The notes beneath the pieces are model-generated. The model was not told where the DNA came from and searched no databases. It was given only the letters and a program-made list of their open reading frames with translations. A program made the position numbers and the translations under genes. This document shows, one piece after another, positions 25,561 to 33,806 of a stretch of 36,986 nucleotides of DNA. The stretch is from Lactobacillus sp. Lineage in GTDB: Bacteria > Bacillota > Bacilli > Lactobacillales > Lactobacillaceae. Within the stretch, counting starts at the first letter, position 1. The number at the start of each line of letters is the position of its first letter. The stretch covers positions 1 to 36,986 of the forward strand of contig JALCQM010000028.1 of the NCBI GenBank assembly GCA_022651245.1, in the 5' to 3' direction.

Positions 25561-26292
25561 ATGACGAATCGTCCCTATATTTTCTGTCACATGTTCACGT
25601 CCCTAGACGGCAAAATCACCGGCAGCTTCTTTGATGCCCCTGGTACAGACGTTGCCGACACGCTGTTTTATCACGAAGCGTTCGAAGAAGGCGGCGCCTT
25701 GGCGAACGACGGCTGGTTGTCTGGCCGCACCACCACTGACGATAACTTCACGATGTACGAAAAACCCGCCTTAACTGCCGCCGATCACGCCGCGACCGTC
25801 CCGGCTGGCGACTACCTCGACCCCGCGGCTCAGGCACCATATTACTTCTCCGTCGACCCGCGCGGCGTGCTGGCCTGGACTGACAACACCTTGCGCTATG
25901 AAACCACCACCGCCCACGTCGTCGAACTGTTGAGCGGCCAAGCTAGCGCCGCCTACAAGGCCTTCTTGCGCCGGCTGCACATCTCCTACCTCATCGCCGG
26001 TGACACCACTTTTGACCCGCGGCTCGCCGTCGAAAAGCTGGCCACACAATTACATGTTAACCGGGTGATGCTCGGGGGTGGCGGCGTTTTGAACTGGTCA
26101 TTCATCGCAGCCGGCGTCTGCGACGAAGTCAGCCTCGTCATGGCCCCTGCCGCCGATGCTTCGGCCAACTCGCCGTCGGTGTTCATGAGTGCCGTGGCCG
26201 ACAATCCCGACCCGGTCGCGTTCAAGCTCAAAGACGTGCAAACCGTCGCCGACACCGTCTGGCTGCGCTACACCGTTGTAGGCGCCCACTAA
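25561..26292 (+). CDS. RibD C-terminal/dihydrofolate reductase-like oxidoreductase
   Basis: A 243-residue protein of the RibD_C family (FCHMFTSLDGKITGSFF, GRTTTDDNFTMY, then RVMLGGGGVLNWSFIAAGVCDEVSLV). The fold binds NADPH. No deaminase domain is present, so this is probably not riboflavin synthesis but a general reductase. It starts 18 bp after the aldo-keto reductase with TGGAGG upstream and ends the operon. A perfect stem-loop separates it from the convergent merR gene. Confidence 0.88.
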   Translation: MTNRPYIFCHMFTSLDGKITGSFFDAPGTDVADTLFYHEAFEEGGALANDGWLSGRTTTDDNFTMYEKPALTAADHAATVPAGDYLDPAAQAPYYFSVDPRGVLAWTDNTLRYETTTAHVVELLSGQASAAYKAFLRRLHISYLIAGDTTFDPRLAVEKLATQLHVNRVMLGGGGVLNWSFIAAGVCDEVSLVMAPAADASANSPSVFMSAVADNPDPVAFKLKDVQTVADTVWLRYTVVGAH

Positions 26293-26294
26293 CG

Positions 26295-26332
26295 CAAACA
26301 CGCGCCTACCAGAAGCGGTAGACGCGTGTTTG
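26295..26332. terminator. Stem-loop between convergent genes
   Basis: CAAACACGCG plus CTACC pair with GGTAG and CGCGTGTTTG around AGAAGC, one bulge. There is no long T run, but the position between two convergent stops supports a bidirectional termination or 3'-end role. Confidence 0.6.
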
Positions 26333-26335
26333 ACG

Positions 26336-26773
26336 CTAGGCTTTGGTCGCCATATCCGGGTCATGATCCGGTGTGGCGGCGACGTTAGACGGTTCGTAAG
26401 TATCGGGCTTAGCGTTGATCAACACATCGGCATAATGCGCAACTTTTTGGTTGATGGTGGCCAAGTGGTGGTTCAACTCGGCGATCTCGTCTAGTGTGCG
26501 CTGTTGCTGCTCGAGCATGATCTGGTAGCGCTCAGGCACGGTACTTTGGCCTTCGATGACCAAGTCAAAATAATGCTTGATGCTTTCCAGCGGCATCCCC
26601 GTCTGGCGCAAGCACGTGATCAGATGCACCCACTCCAAGTCCACATCGTCAAATACGCGGTTGTTGTTCTCATCACGCTTCACGTATGGTAACAAGCCGT
26701 GGTCATGGTAGTAACGCACGGTGTATGTGGTCAGGTGCATCTTTTTAGCGACTTCTTGAACGGTATAAGTCAT
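26336..26773 (-). CDS. MerR-family regulator, AdhR/NmlR-like
   Basis: A 145-residue regulator with an N-terminal MerR HTH (YTVQEVAKKMHLTTYTVRYY, HGLLP wing) and a long coiled coil (about 75-115). It has one cysteine, Cys54 in LITCLRQTGMPLESI. This matches the single conserved Cys of Bacillus subtilis AdhR, which senses aldehydes and electrophiles by thiol alkylation. It lies convergent with the reductase operon and divergent from the HD-SDR genes. Its own promoter also has a 19-bp spacer with a CCTT-type dyad, so autoregulation is likely. Confidence 0.93.
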   Translation of the reverse strand: MTYTVQEVAKKMHLTTYTVRYYHDHGLLPYVKRDENNNRVFDDVDLEWVHLITCLRQTGMPLESIKHYFDLVIEGQSTVPERYQIMLEQQQRTLDEIAELNHHLATINQKVAHYADVLINAKPDTYEPSNVAATPDHDPDMATKA

Positions 26774-26805
26774 ATGTCAGTCCCCTCTCACCAATCTTTG
26801 TGGCT

Positions 26806-26836
26806 ATCATACCCCTTTAGCCCTACTCTAAGGCAA
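26806..26836 (-). promoter_or_regulatory. MerR-type promoter of the merR gene
   Basis: On the minus strand TTGCCT (complement of 26831-26836), a 19-bp spacer and TATGAT (complement of 26806-26811). The spacer region reads CCTTAGAGTAGGGCTAAAGG, an imperfect dyad sharing CCTTA and AAGG ends with the operator at 23961-23979. Confidence 0.75.
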
Positions 26837-26936
26837 GGAAAAATGCCAACCAGGACCCGCCACGGTAGCCACAACCCGCATAGATTCAAGCCTGACCAGC
26901 CTTGCGCAGGCCGCCAAACTTTTTTAAAAAAAAGGC

Positions 26937-26967
26937 TTGTGCTTCGACCAACTCGAACCCTTATGCT
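26937..26967 (+). promoter_or_regulatory. Second MerR-type promoter, upstream of the HD-domain gene
   Basis: TTGTGC (26937-26942), a 19-bp spacer and TATGCT (26962-26967). The spacer carries the perfect dyad TTCGA-CCAAC-TCGAA. The central CCAAC is identical to that of the promoter at 23957-23987, but the arms differ. Confidence 0.65.
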
Positions 26968-26992
26968 TAAACCAAACTGAAGGTGACACCAT

Positions 26993-27763
26993 ATGCCGAA
27001 TAACTACTACGCCGTCGTCGATACCAACGGCGGCGACTTGCGCGACTGGACGCAAGCTTCTGCGCCAATCGTGCAGGTCCTCTACCACCACGCCAACGCC
27101 AAGCTGTTGATCTGCCACGAATCGCCTGACGATCAAGAAGATTGTCGCATCGTGGCCACGATCGAAGCACAGCTGACGCTTGAGGACATCGGCCTCACAC
27201 CGCACCCGGGCAGCCGCCTGCTCGAGACACTAGACGCTCTTTTAGGCGCACAGCTCGACTGCGGGGTCAACCACTACGGCGCCGCGCACGCCAAGCGGTT
27301 GGCGTATCTCACCTTGTACTTCGCCACACTCAAGCACCTAGCGCCGCGCGACACCAATCTGTTACTGTTGGCGGCGTATCTCCATGACTTCGGCTATGAC
27401 CACCCAGGGTTCAACGGCGGCGACGGCTTGATCCGCTTCAACCGCTATCTCGACGGGCGCGGCCGATTCGACCCAGAATTATTGCACGCCACCTTCGCCG
27501 CCACCTTGGCGCGCGCCGGCCAGCCTTGGTCGCTAGCCGACACCGATCGCCTGTTGCACGTCTTGGCGGAATCGCGCGTCACCGGCTGGGCCAGGCGCCT
27601 GCAAGTCTGGGCGGCGGATTTACGCCAGCTCGACGTCCTACGCTTCGGCCATCCCGCCGACCTCGGCGCCTTGCACGACCACGACGCCATGCGCCTACTG
27701 TACGCCTCACAACAAGAGCTCAACTTGATCCCAGACCGTAAACTAAAGGAGCGTTCAAAATGA
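26993..27763 (+). CDS. HD-domain protein of unknown substrate
   Basis: A 256-residue protein. From about residue 95 it shows an HD-like metal-binding pattern: HAKRLAYLTLYFATLKHLAPRDTNLL, then LAAYLHDFGYDHPG with the HD pair. The first 90 residues are a small alpha/beta region (VLYHHANAKLLICHESPDDQ) I do not recognise. HD proteins are phosphohydrolases acting on nucleotides or similar substrates. The ATG at 26993 follows GAAGGTGACACC. The stop overlaps the next gene by 4 bp, coupling it to two NAD(P)-binding proteins. Confidence 0.8.
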   Translation: MPNNYYAVVDTNGGDLRDWTQASAPIVQVLYHHANAKLLICHESPDDQEDCRIVATIEAQLTLEDIGLTPHPGSRLLETLDALLGAQLDCGVNHYGAAHAKRLAYLTLYFATLKHLAPRDTNLLLLAAYLHDFGYDHPGFNGGDGLIRFNRYLDGRGRFDPELLHATFAATLARAGQPWSLADTDRLLHVLAESRVTGWARRLQVWAADLRQLDVLRFGHPADLGALHDHDAMRLLYASQQELNLIPDRKLKERSK

Positions 27764-28362
27764 CCAATATTCTAATTATCGGCGCGACCGGCTCAATCGG
27801 CCAAGCTACCCGTACCTACTTACTGCAACACACCACCGACCAGCTGACCTTGATGGCGCGCCACACCAACCGGCTCAGTCACCTCGACGCGACGCGCGAG
27901 CGCGTGATCGAAGGCAGCGTCACCGAGGCCACCACCTTGCAACCAGCGTTAGCCGGCCAAGACGTCGTATTCGCGGCGTTAAGCGGTGATTTGCCGCGCA
28001 TGGCGCAGGCCTTGGTTGCGGGGATGAACCAAGCCGGCATTGAGCGCCTGTTGTTTATCAGCTCCATGGGCATCTACAACGAGATTCCCGCAAACGTCGG
28101 CGCCGGTGGTAACCTCGATGGCAACCCAATACTAGCCCCCTACCGCCGCGCCGCCGACATCATCGAAGCTTCCGCCTTGAACTACACCGTGATCCGGCCC
28201 GGCTGGTTCGACAACGGTAGCACTGATTACCAAATCACCCACAAAGGCGAGCCCTTCGCCGGCCATGATGTGGCCCGGGCCAGCATCGCCGACCTCGTGA
28301 TGCGCCTCGCCCACGATTCAAAATTTGGCAGCCGCGATAGCCTCGGCATCAACCGCAAATAA
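27760..28362 (+). CDS. NAD(P)-binding atypical short-chain dehydrogenase
   Basis: A 200-residue Rossmann protein with dinucleotide motif LIIGATGSIGQATR at the N-terminus, DVVFAAL near the end of the fourth strand, LLFISSMGIYNE and TVIRPGWFDNGSTDY. It belongs to the atypical SDR (SDR_a5/NmrA-like) group of quinone, flavin or aldehyde reductases and sensors. It starts inside the HD gene stop (ATGA) and is followed 14 bp later by a paralogous gene. Confidence 0.9.
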   Translation: MTNILIIGATGSIGQATRTYLLQHTTDQLTLMARHTNRLSHLDATRERVIEGSVTEATTLQPALAGQDVVFAALSGDLPRMAQALVAGMNQAGIERLLFISSMGIYNEIPANVGAGGNLDGNPILAPYRRAADIIEASALNYTVIRPGWFDNGSTDYQITHKGEPFAGHDVARASIADLVMRLAHDSKFGSRDSLGINRK

Positions 28363-28376
28363 GGAGGAACGTTCAC

Positions 28377-29027
28377 ATGAAACTACTGATCCTAGCCGCT
28401 AACGGGCAAATCGCCCGCATCGTGACCCACCGCATTCTCACCGAACCGCAATTCACCGACGTTGACCTGACGCTCGGCTTGCGTCACGCCGAGCGCTTAG
28501 CCCACTTCGCAGACGACCCACGCGTCAACGTCATTGAAGCCGACCTCGAAGACCCGCAAGCCGTCGCCGCCGCAGTCGCCGGCCAAGACCTGGTGTTCGT
28601 CGCGGTCGTCGATCATGACCACGATAACGCCATGACCAAAAACATGATCGCCGCCATGCAGCAACAGCATGTCGAGCGCGTCGTCTTCACTAACTTCTTG
28701 GGCCTTTACGACGAAGTGCCTGGTGAATTCGGCCGTTGGAATCGCGAACAAGTTGCCCGGGGGCTCAAAGCGGCGCAAGTCTCAGACCAATTACTCGCCA
28801 CTTCCGGCTTGACCTACACCACCTTGCGCCTGCCGTGGCTCAACGACCGGCCAGAGGTCAAGTACACGGTCACCAGTCGCCACGACCCTTACGTCGGCGT
28901 TTCCGGCTCACGCCAAAGCGTCGCCGATGTCGTGCTCAAGATCGTGGCTGACCCCAGCTACGCCGCCAACGACAGCATCGGCATGGCCGACCCTGACACC
29001 GCAGGCCAAGACCGGCCCGTTTACTAA
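28377..29027 (+). CDS. NAD(P)-binding atypical short-chain dehydrogenase, paralogue
   Basis: A 216-residue relative of the preceding protein, with LLILAANGQIARIV (a variant of the usual GATGxxG, here A-A-N-G-Q-I-A), DLVFVAVVDHDHDN, VVFTNFLGLYDE and LTYTTLRLPWLND. The altered glycine motif could change cofactor binding. AAGGAGGAACGTTCAC precedes the ATG at 28377. It ends the HD-SDR-SDR operon, followed at once by a bidirectional terminator. Confidence 0.88.
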   Translation: MKLLILAANGQIARIVTHRILTEPQFTDVDLTLGLRHAERLAHFADDPRVNVIEADLEDPQAVAAAVAGQDLVFVAVVDHDHDNAMTKNMIAAMQQQHVERVVFTNFLGLYDEVPGEFGRWNREQVARGLKAAQVSDQLLATSGLTYTTLRLPWLNDRPEVKYTVTSRHDPYVGVSGSRQSVADVVLKIVADPSYAANDSIGMADPDTAGQDRPVY

Positions 29028-29068
29028 AAAACCGCCAGCAAGGCAAACACCTTGCTAGCGATTTTTTG
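29025..29068. terminator. Bidirectional terminator
   Basis: Arms CAGCAAGG and CCTTGCTAG pair with outer A/T runs (AAAAAACCGC and GCGATTTTTT) on both strands, between convergent genes. Confidence 0.85.
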
Positions 29069-29071
29069 GTA

Positions 29072-29605
29072 TCATTCAATGTCCTTGAGGCTCATGATCG
29101 CCCAAAAAGCGCCGGCAATCAGCGTCACGATCATGATCGTCGGCGGGTAAACCACCGACAGGCCAAGCGCCACGCACTTGACGACGATGTCCCAAACCAG
29201 CCAGCGGTTCCGCCGCGCGGTCTGGAGCACCGACCGGTAGAGAAACAAGTTGCTGACCGTCACCGCGATCACCACAATGCCGTAAAGTGCCTGCGCGCCA
29301 AAGCTCATGAAATGATCCGAAACAATTTTGGTGGCGTAAGGAAAAAGTGAGCTGAAGAACAATAAGATCACGGCGAGCCAAGGCGTGCTGCGCCGAATCG
29401 TCTTCACGTGATGCCAGTTATTATGTAGGCCGACCCACATCGTACCCACCCAGAAAAAACTAATGAAGTAAGCCACGAATTGGTCTCTCAAGGCCCAAAA
29501 GCCCGCTAAATTCACGTGCGCTGGTGCCTGCAAATCTAACACTAAGATCGTCATCACGATGGCTAACACCGCATCGATGAAGGCCGTCACGCGCTCTTTT
29601 GTCAT
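29072..29605 (-). CDS. TMEM175/DUF1211 family membrane protein
   Basis: A 177-residue protein of the bacterial TMEM175 potassium-channel-like family. The hallmark first helix ERVTAFIDAVLAIVMTILVLDL carries the R-x3-F-x-D motif. About six helices follow (AYFISFFWVGTMWVGL, WLAVILLFFSSLFP and others). The ATG at 29605 (MTKERVTAF) is preferred to an upstream TTG start since it begins at the conserved motif and has GGTGGGAAGC upstream. Convergent with the SDR operon. Channel function is inferred from the family. Confidence 0.9.
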   Translation of the reverse strand: MTKERVTAFIDAVLAIVMTILVLDLQAPAHVNLAGFWALRDQFVAYFISFFWVGTMWVGLHNNWHHVKTIRRSTPWLAVILLFFSSLFPYATKIVSDHFMSFGAQALYGIVVIAVTVSNLFLYRSVLQTARRNRWLVWDIVVKCVALGLSVVYPPTIMIVTLIAGAFWAIMSLKDIE

Positions 29606-29737
29606 GCTTCCCACCACTTTACCATTTTTAATAACCAAATTATCTCACACTTGTCCATCAATATCGAAGGTCGATCGGGCATGGCAACAGCGCTAACTTG
29701 GCCGCTTAAAGGCAAATCTCAATGAGATCGCCGCTCT

Positions 29738-30454
29738 TCACCGCACCTTGATCGCCCCTGATTGTGTCTGGACCGCCAACAGCGGTGACTCGGCCTGCCC
29801 ACCGTGCCAGTGGTGCTCACTGAAGCGCCGGGTCGACATGCCAGATAGCTTCACGGCCCCACTGGCAGACCGAGCGTCAACGCTGACTTGGCGCAAATTA
29901 GTCAGGTGCAGGTCGACCGCCCCACTTTGCGTCGTTACTGTCGAATCAGCCGAGACACCAGCAACGGCCAGCGTGACTGCACCAGAAGCGGCACGCACCT
30001 GCAATCGCTTGGCTGAGAGATTGCCACTGATCGCACCGCTTTGCGTCGAAATGCGCATCGCCCCACTGTGGCTATCGCGCACCATTACTGCGCCACTAGC
30101 GCTATGAATCACCAGGCGACCTGAATAAGTCCGCGGGATGGCAACTTTTAGTTGTACCCGGGTGGGGAAAAAGTGCTGCACCCAACTCACCTGACTGCGT
30201 CCTTGCGTGACGGCACCGTTGTGGATCGTCTGCGGCGTATAAGCCACGTTAGCGGACTCAGTGACTAGGACTTTTTTGGCCTGGGTCGTTGTGACCACGA
30301 TGTCTGCGTTAGTGGCCGTGACGATCAGCCGTTTAGGCACAGCCACATGGATTTGGCGCACCACCGTCGGCGCTTGACCATAGTGCAAAAACAAGCTACC
30401 GTATAGCCCCGCGATCACCAATGGCAACAGCAGCCATAAGGCCCTTTTTTTCAT
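29738..30454 (-). CDS. DUF4097-type membrane-anchored beta-repeat protein
   Basis: A 238-residue protein with an N-terminal membrane helix (WLLLPLVIAGLYGSLFL) and then an extracytoplasmic beta-rich domain. Six copies of a short (S/A/Q)SGA(V/I) motif at about 18-20 residue spacing (for example ASGAVMV, QSGAISG, ASGAVTL, QSGAVDL, ASGAVKL, QSGAIKV) suggest stacked beta turns as in DUF4097 putative adhesins. It overlaps the upstream TetR gene by 4 bp. Role unknown; repression by the TetR partner is likely. Confidence 0.85.
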   Translation of the reverse strand: MKKRALWLLLPLVIAGLYGSLFLHYGQAPTVVRQIHVAVPKRLIVTATNADIVVTTTQAKKVLVTESANVAYTPQTIHNGAVTQGRSQVSWVQHFFPTRVQLKVAIPRTYSGRLVIHSASGAVMVRDSHSGAMRISTQSGAISGNLSAKRLQVRAASGAVTLAVAGVSADSTVTTQSGAVDLHLTNLRQVSVDARSASGAVKLSGMSTRRFSEHHWHGGQAESPLLAVQTQSGAIKVR

Positions 30455-31056
30455 GCGCTCACCGCCTTCAACCCTGCCGAAAACATGGCAATGTGCTGGT
30501 CCAACAAGCGCTCGTGAATCGAGGCGGGATAATGCGCGCGCATGATGGTCTGCAAACCGGCAATCAGGTTATGTGCAAAGATCTGGGCGTAGGCGCTTCG
30601 CATGTCTGGCTCAGCAGCAAACGCGCCATTAAGCGCCAAAATCTCGGCAGTGACCTGCTCGGCCAGCGTCTCTAGCCGCGCTGCACACCCTGCCAAGCGG
30701 CTGCCTGCACTGTAATTCAGCAGCAAGTTGACTCCTACACTTCGCGTCTTAAACAAGTCTAATAGCGCCTGCTCAATCCGACTAAAATACTGTTTATCTT
30801 GCTGGTCAGTCGCAATCGCTGCTTGGTATTGCGCCGTCATGCGGCTGATTTCTGCCGGTAGCGTTGTCGCCACGTCCCCGACACATGCGGCAAACAAGGC
30901 GTCTTTATTGGCAAAATAAGTATAGAGATTGCCTTTACTGATGCCTAGTTGCGTCGCCAGTGCACTGATCGTAACGGCAGTATAGCCCTGCGCGACGAAG
31001 GCTTCAGTCGCGGTATCGAGAAGCTTTTGGCGCAATTCTAGGTTAGGTTTTTGCAT
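30451..31056 (-). CDS. TetR/AcrR-family regulator
   Basis: A 201-residue repressor. The N-terminal TetR HTH reads LLDTATEAFVAQGYTAVTISALATQLGISKGNLYTYFANKDALFAACV, followed by an all-helical ligand domain. The start at 31056 (MQKPNLELRQ) is preferred; the frame is open upstream to 31113, and a weak GGATGG precedes it. An alternative ATG lies at 31074. It forms an operon with the DUF4097 gene, which it probably controls. Confidence 0.92.
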   Translation of the reverse strand: MQKPNLELRQKLLDTATEAFVAQGYTAVTISALATQLGISKGNLYTYFANKDALFAACVGDVATTLPAEISRMTAQYQAAIATDQQDKQYFSRIEQALLDLFKTRSVGVNLLLNYSAGSRLAGCAARLETLAEQVTAEILALNGAFAAEPDMRSAYAQIFAHNLIAGLQTIMRAHYPASIHERLLDQHIAMFSAGLKAVSA

Positions 31057-31171
31057 TAGTGACCATCCGTTCATTTTTAAATCAGCATAGCATATGCACC
31101 TGCCGCGCTTCAAGGTGGCACCAGTCCAAAAAGTCCTGCGCCCTTTTCTTCGGATCAGCTTAAACCATCCG

Positions 31172-31546
31172 CTAGCCGCGCATGGCCAACCACCCGAACA
31201 CCAAGGTCACCGCCGCCGGCAACGCCTGGATCAAGTAGATCTTTTTGGTGACGGTCACGCCCCCGTACAACCCAACCACCAAGACGAAGGCGGCTAGCCC
31301 CATTTGCGCCAGCAAAGCCGTCGCGGCATCCGGCAGCGCCAACGCCGCCAGTAACGCCACGCCCAGCATGCCGTTATAGATGCCCATGTTCTTCAAGGCC
31401 ACTTGGGCTTCTGGCTGCACCACGAAAGCCTTCGTCATCCCAAACGCCTGCGCCTGCGTGTCCGTGTTGGCAAACATCTCAAGCCCCATGATCACGAGGT
31501 GCAACACGCCTAAAAGAATCACCAATCCTGTAAAAATCATCGTCAT
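31172..31546 (-). CDS. DUF1304 family membrane protein
   Basis: A 124-residue four-helix membrane protein matching DUF1304 (LLGVLHLVIMGLEMF, then VALKNMGIYNGMLGVALL and LVVGLYGGVTVTKKIYLIQALPA). The family is widespread in Firmicutes and has no known function. The ATG at 31546 follows GGAGGAAGCT. It appears to be a single-gene unit. Confidence 0.88.
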   Translation of the reverse strand: MTMIFTGLVILLGVLHLVIMGLEMFANTDTQAQAFGMTKAFVVQPEAQVALKNMGIYNGMLGVALLAALALPDAATALLAQMGLAAFVLVVGLYGGVTVTKKIYLIQALPAAVTLVFGWLAMRG

Positions 31547-31718
31547 AGCTTCCTCCTACCATCTATTTACTGAGTTACTTTCATTCTAGCATTAAGGCCA
31601 ATCATTAGCCGCTTTGTTTTGGCGATCACCTCAGCCTCCCAACTCACCAATATTAGCAGAGAAGGTTGGGACAACAATCAAGTGTCACGCACCCTAACCA
31701 ACCGTCCAGACACACAAA

Positions 31719-31788
31719 CGCCCGCACGCCGCATTCAAGGAACGAATCACGGTGTGCAGGCGCCTGCGTATGGGCCGATTTAAATCGG
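31719..31788. terminator. Long stem-loop and adjacent palindrome downstream of the GntR-ABC operon
   Basis: CGCCCGCACGCCG (31719-31731) pairs with CGGTGTGCAGGCG (31750-31762), with a further ATTC/GAAT inner stem. Next to it is the perfect palindrome CCGATTTAAATCGG (31775-31788), followed on the plus strand by TTATTTTTTT. The first probably marks the 3' end of the minus-strand ABC transcript. The second reads as a plus-strand terminator without an obvious upstream gene. Confidence 0.55.
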
Positions 31789-31796
31789 TTATTTTT

Positions 31797-32456
31797 TTAT
31801 TGTGCCAGCGGGCGAGCAAAGTGTCTGCCACCTAACCAAACGATCACTGCAAGTAGCCCCAGCACCGCGACCACTGTCAGCCCACCATGAGTCGTATAGT
31901 CGCTAAGGAGCCGCGCCCACATTTTTGGTCCCCAAGTTGTGTACCGCACCGCCGCGATCCCACCACCGATCAAAAGCGCAACCACACCACCAAGTAGTGA
32001 CATCGCCACTTGGGCGCGCTCAGCCCCATAGCGTAGCTGATAGCTTAACGTCACACCCAAGATCAAGAAGATAACCAAAGCAAGCGAACCGCAGATTCCT
32101 AATAGGGTACTAGGCGCAAGCGCCCAATGCGCATACACCCGATAACCCAAGGCCAGTGCCATCATTGCCAAGGTCGTTGTTCCGATAACCGCCAGCAATA
32201 ACGCAAATTTTTGGGCCACATATTGGCGTGCCGTGATCGGTAACGTCAAGATAAAACTCAGTCCATGACTCGCCTGGTCGGCACTAACTGTCGCCAGCAT
32301 CACCAATGACATCGTCAAACTCGCGATCCCCATACCAACCACGATCCCTGTTTGGCGAAAGACAAGCATTGCCCCCCAAGCTAAGACGCCGGTGATCACA
32401 GCTGCTAACCACTGTGCCTTCAACAACAACCAATCCTTGAGCCACAAGCCTTTCAT
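31797..32456 (-). CDS. ABC-2 type permease
   Basis: A 219-residue protein with six hydrophobic helices (WLAAVITGVLAWGAMLVF, GMGIASLTMSLVML and so on) and the motif GLSFILTLPITARQYVAQKF typical of small ABC-2 permeases paired with GntR/YtrA regulators. It overlaps the ATPase gene by 4 bp. Substrate unknown. Confidence 0.88.
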   Translation of the reverse strand: MKGLWLKDWLLLKAQWLAAVITGVLAWGAMLVFRQTGIVVGMGIASLTMSLVMLATVSADQASHGLSFILTLPITARQYVAQKFALLLAVIGTTTLAMMALALGYRVYAHWALAPSTLLGICGSLALVIFLILGVTLSYQLRYGAERAQVAMSLLGGVVALLIGGGIAAVRYTTWGPKMWARLLSDYTTHGGLTVVAVLGLLAVIVWLGGRHFARPLAQ

Positions 32457-33304
32457 TCCACATCCTCCTCAGTCAGCAAAACCAGCAAGTCATCGAGCGT
32501 TGCAGGTTCGATCACCAGTTGTGGGTAGTTTTCCTGATAAAACTGCCGCTGATCCGTCAAGGCTTGATAGCCAAAAGCTCGCGGTTTAGCGGCTAACAAG
32601 TGCTCAGTTTTGACCTGCGCATACTGTGCAGCATTGAGTTTTAGCACCCCAAAATGCGTTTGGAGCTCATCCACCGTAACGGCTAATCTAATTTGCCCAG
32701 CATCTAATAGTAAAATGCGATCGCACAACGTCTCCAAGTCCGTGGAAATATGTGAACTCAACAAGACTGCACGGCCAGCTTTGGCGTCTAAATAATCTTG
32801 CAACATAGCCAGTACCTCTTGGCGAACCAACACATCTAACCCACTGGTAGGTTCATCCAGCAACAAGAAGTCAGCCTCATGACTCATCGCCACCAATAAC
32901 TTTGCCTTAGCCTTCATCCCCGTGGAAAAGGCCTTCAGTGGTTTATTTAACGGCAAATGCTGTGCTTGGCAGTTGGCAAAAAACGTCGCTAGCACAAACC
33001 CAGAATAACTGGCCTGCAAGATCCGCCCAATGTCTTGTAAAGTGAAACTGTCTGCAAAAAAGCTCTCTGGAAAAGTTGCCCCGATCCGGGCTTTGGCCTC
33101 AGGCGTGAGTGTTGTCACAGGTTGGTCAAATAACGTAATATTGCCAGCATCTGGCGCCAGTAAATTCAAAATAGCTTTAAAAGTCGTCGACTTACCTGCG
33201 CCATTACGACCAATCAGGCCAACGATTTCATCCGCCTCAACGGTAAACGACACATTTAAGTCAAAATTAGGATAGTGTTGTTGCAACTGGTCAACATTTA
33301 GCAT
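32453..33304 (-). CDS. ABC transporter ATP-binding protein (YtrB-like)
   Basis: A 283-residue ATPase with Walker A GRNGAGKST, a variant signature AFSTGMKAKAKL (STG instead of SGG), Walker B FLLLDEPTSGLD and H-loop LLSSHISTDLE. The STG-type signature is common in this exporter subgroup. The start codon overlaps the GntR stop by one base (TAATG), so translation is coupled. Confidence 0.93.
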   Translation of the reverse strand: MLNVDQLQQHYPNFDLNVSFTVEADEIVGLIGRNGAGKSTTFKAILNLLAPDAGNITLFDQPVTTLTPEAKARIGATFPESFFADSFTLQDIGRILQASYSGFVLATFFANCQAQHLPLNKPLKAFSTGMKAKAKLLVAMSHEADFLLLDEPTSGLDVLVRQEVLAMLQDYLDAKAGRAVLLSSHISTDLETLCDRILLLDAGQIRLAVTVDELQTHFGVLKLNAAQYAQVKTEHLLAAKPRAFGYQALTDQRQFYQENYPQLVIEPATLDDLLVLLTEEDVE

Positions 33305-33681
33305 TACTCTGCCTCTTCTAACAACAACGCTACTAACGCCCGAATCTGAGCGTCAGTCAGCCCCAATTGACGTGCGCGAGTAATCGCCGCGTCAAACGTG
33401 GCTTCCAATTCTTGGCGTTGTTGTTCTTTCTCGATAGTCGGATCTATTTTGGCAACGAAGCTTCCTTTGCCTTGCACCGTTTGAATCAATCCGGCTTGTT
33501 CCAGCTGGTCATAAGCCTTCTTGACGGTCAATGCCGAGATTTGTAAATCTCGCGCCAGCCGCCGCACTGAAGGCAAGGCGTCCCCTGCCGAAAAGTCATG
33601 GTCTGCGATTTGTTGGCGAAACTGGGCGACAATCTGCTCATAGATCGGTACGACGGTGTTATGTTGAATAATGATTGGCAT
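33304..33681 (-). CDS. GntR-family regulator (YtrA subfamily)
   Basis: A 125-residue regulator with a GntR winged helix (PIYEQIVAQFRQQI, ALPSVRRLARDLQISALTVKKAYDQLEQAGLI, VQGKGSFV) and a short helical tail, the YtrA plan. YtrA proteins repress their own ABC operons and respond to cell-wall antibiotics in Bacillus. The ATG at 33681 follows AAGGAGGCTTACCG. Its promoter contains repeated TACTGT sequences. Confidence 0.93.
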   Translation of the reverse strand: MPIIIQHNTVVPIYEQIVAQFRQQIADHDFSAGDALPSVRRLARDLQISALTVKKAYDQLEQAGLIQTVQGKGSFVAKIDPTIEKEQQRQELEATFDAAITRARQLGLTDAQIRALVALLLEEAE

Positions 33682-33704
33682 CGGTAAGCCTCCTTGTGAT
33701 AAAC

Positions 33705-33732
33705 AGTATATAACAGTACATATCAGTGTCAA
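33705..33732 (-). promoter_or_regulatory. Promoter and probable operator of the GntR-ABC operon
   Basis: On the minus strand TTGACA (complement of 33727-33732), a 16-bp spacer and TATACT (complement of 33705-33710). The spacer and -10 contain direct TACTGTTATA/TACTGTTTAT repeats and an ATATGTAC element. These are candidate binding sites for the autoregulator. Confidence 0.75.
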
Positions 33733-33753
33733 CACTTCTTCGACGATTGGCGC

Positions 33754-33791
33754 AAAAAACCGGTAAAAATTGCCACGCAATCTCTACCGGT
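33754..33791 (-). terminator. Terminator of the EamA transporter gene
   Basis: On the minus strand a 15-bp stem (ACCGGTAGAGATTGC with GCAATTTTTACCGGT, two G-U pairs) with a GTG loop is followed by TTTTTT. Confidence 0.9.
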
Positions 33792-33806
33792 CCTTTTACT
33801 TGATTT

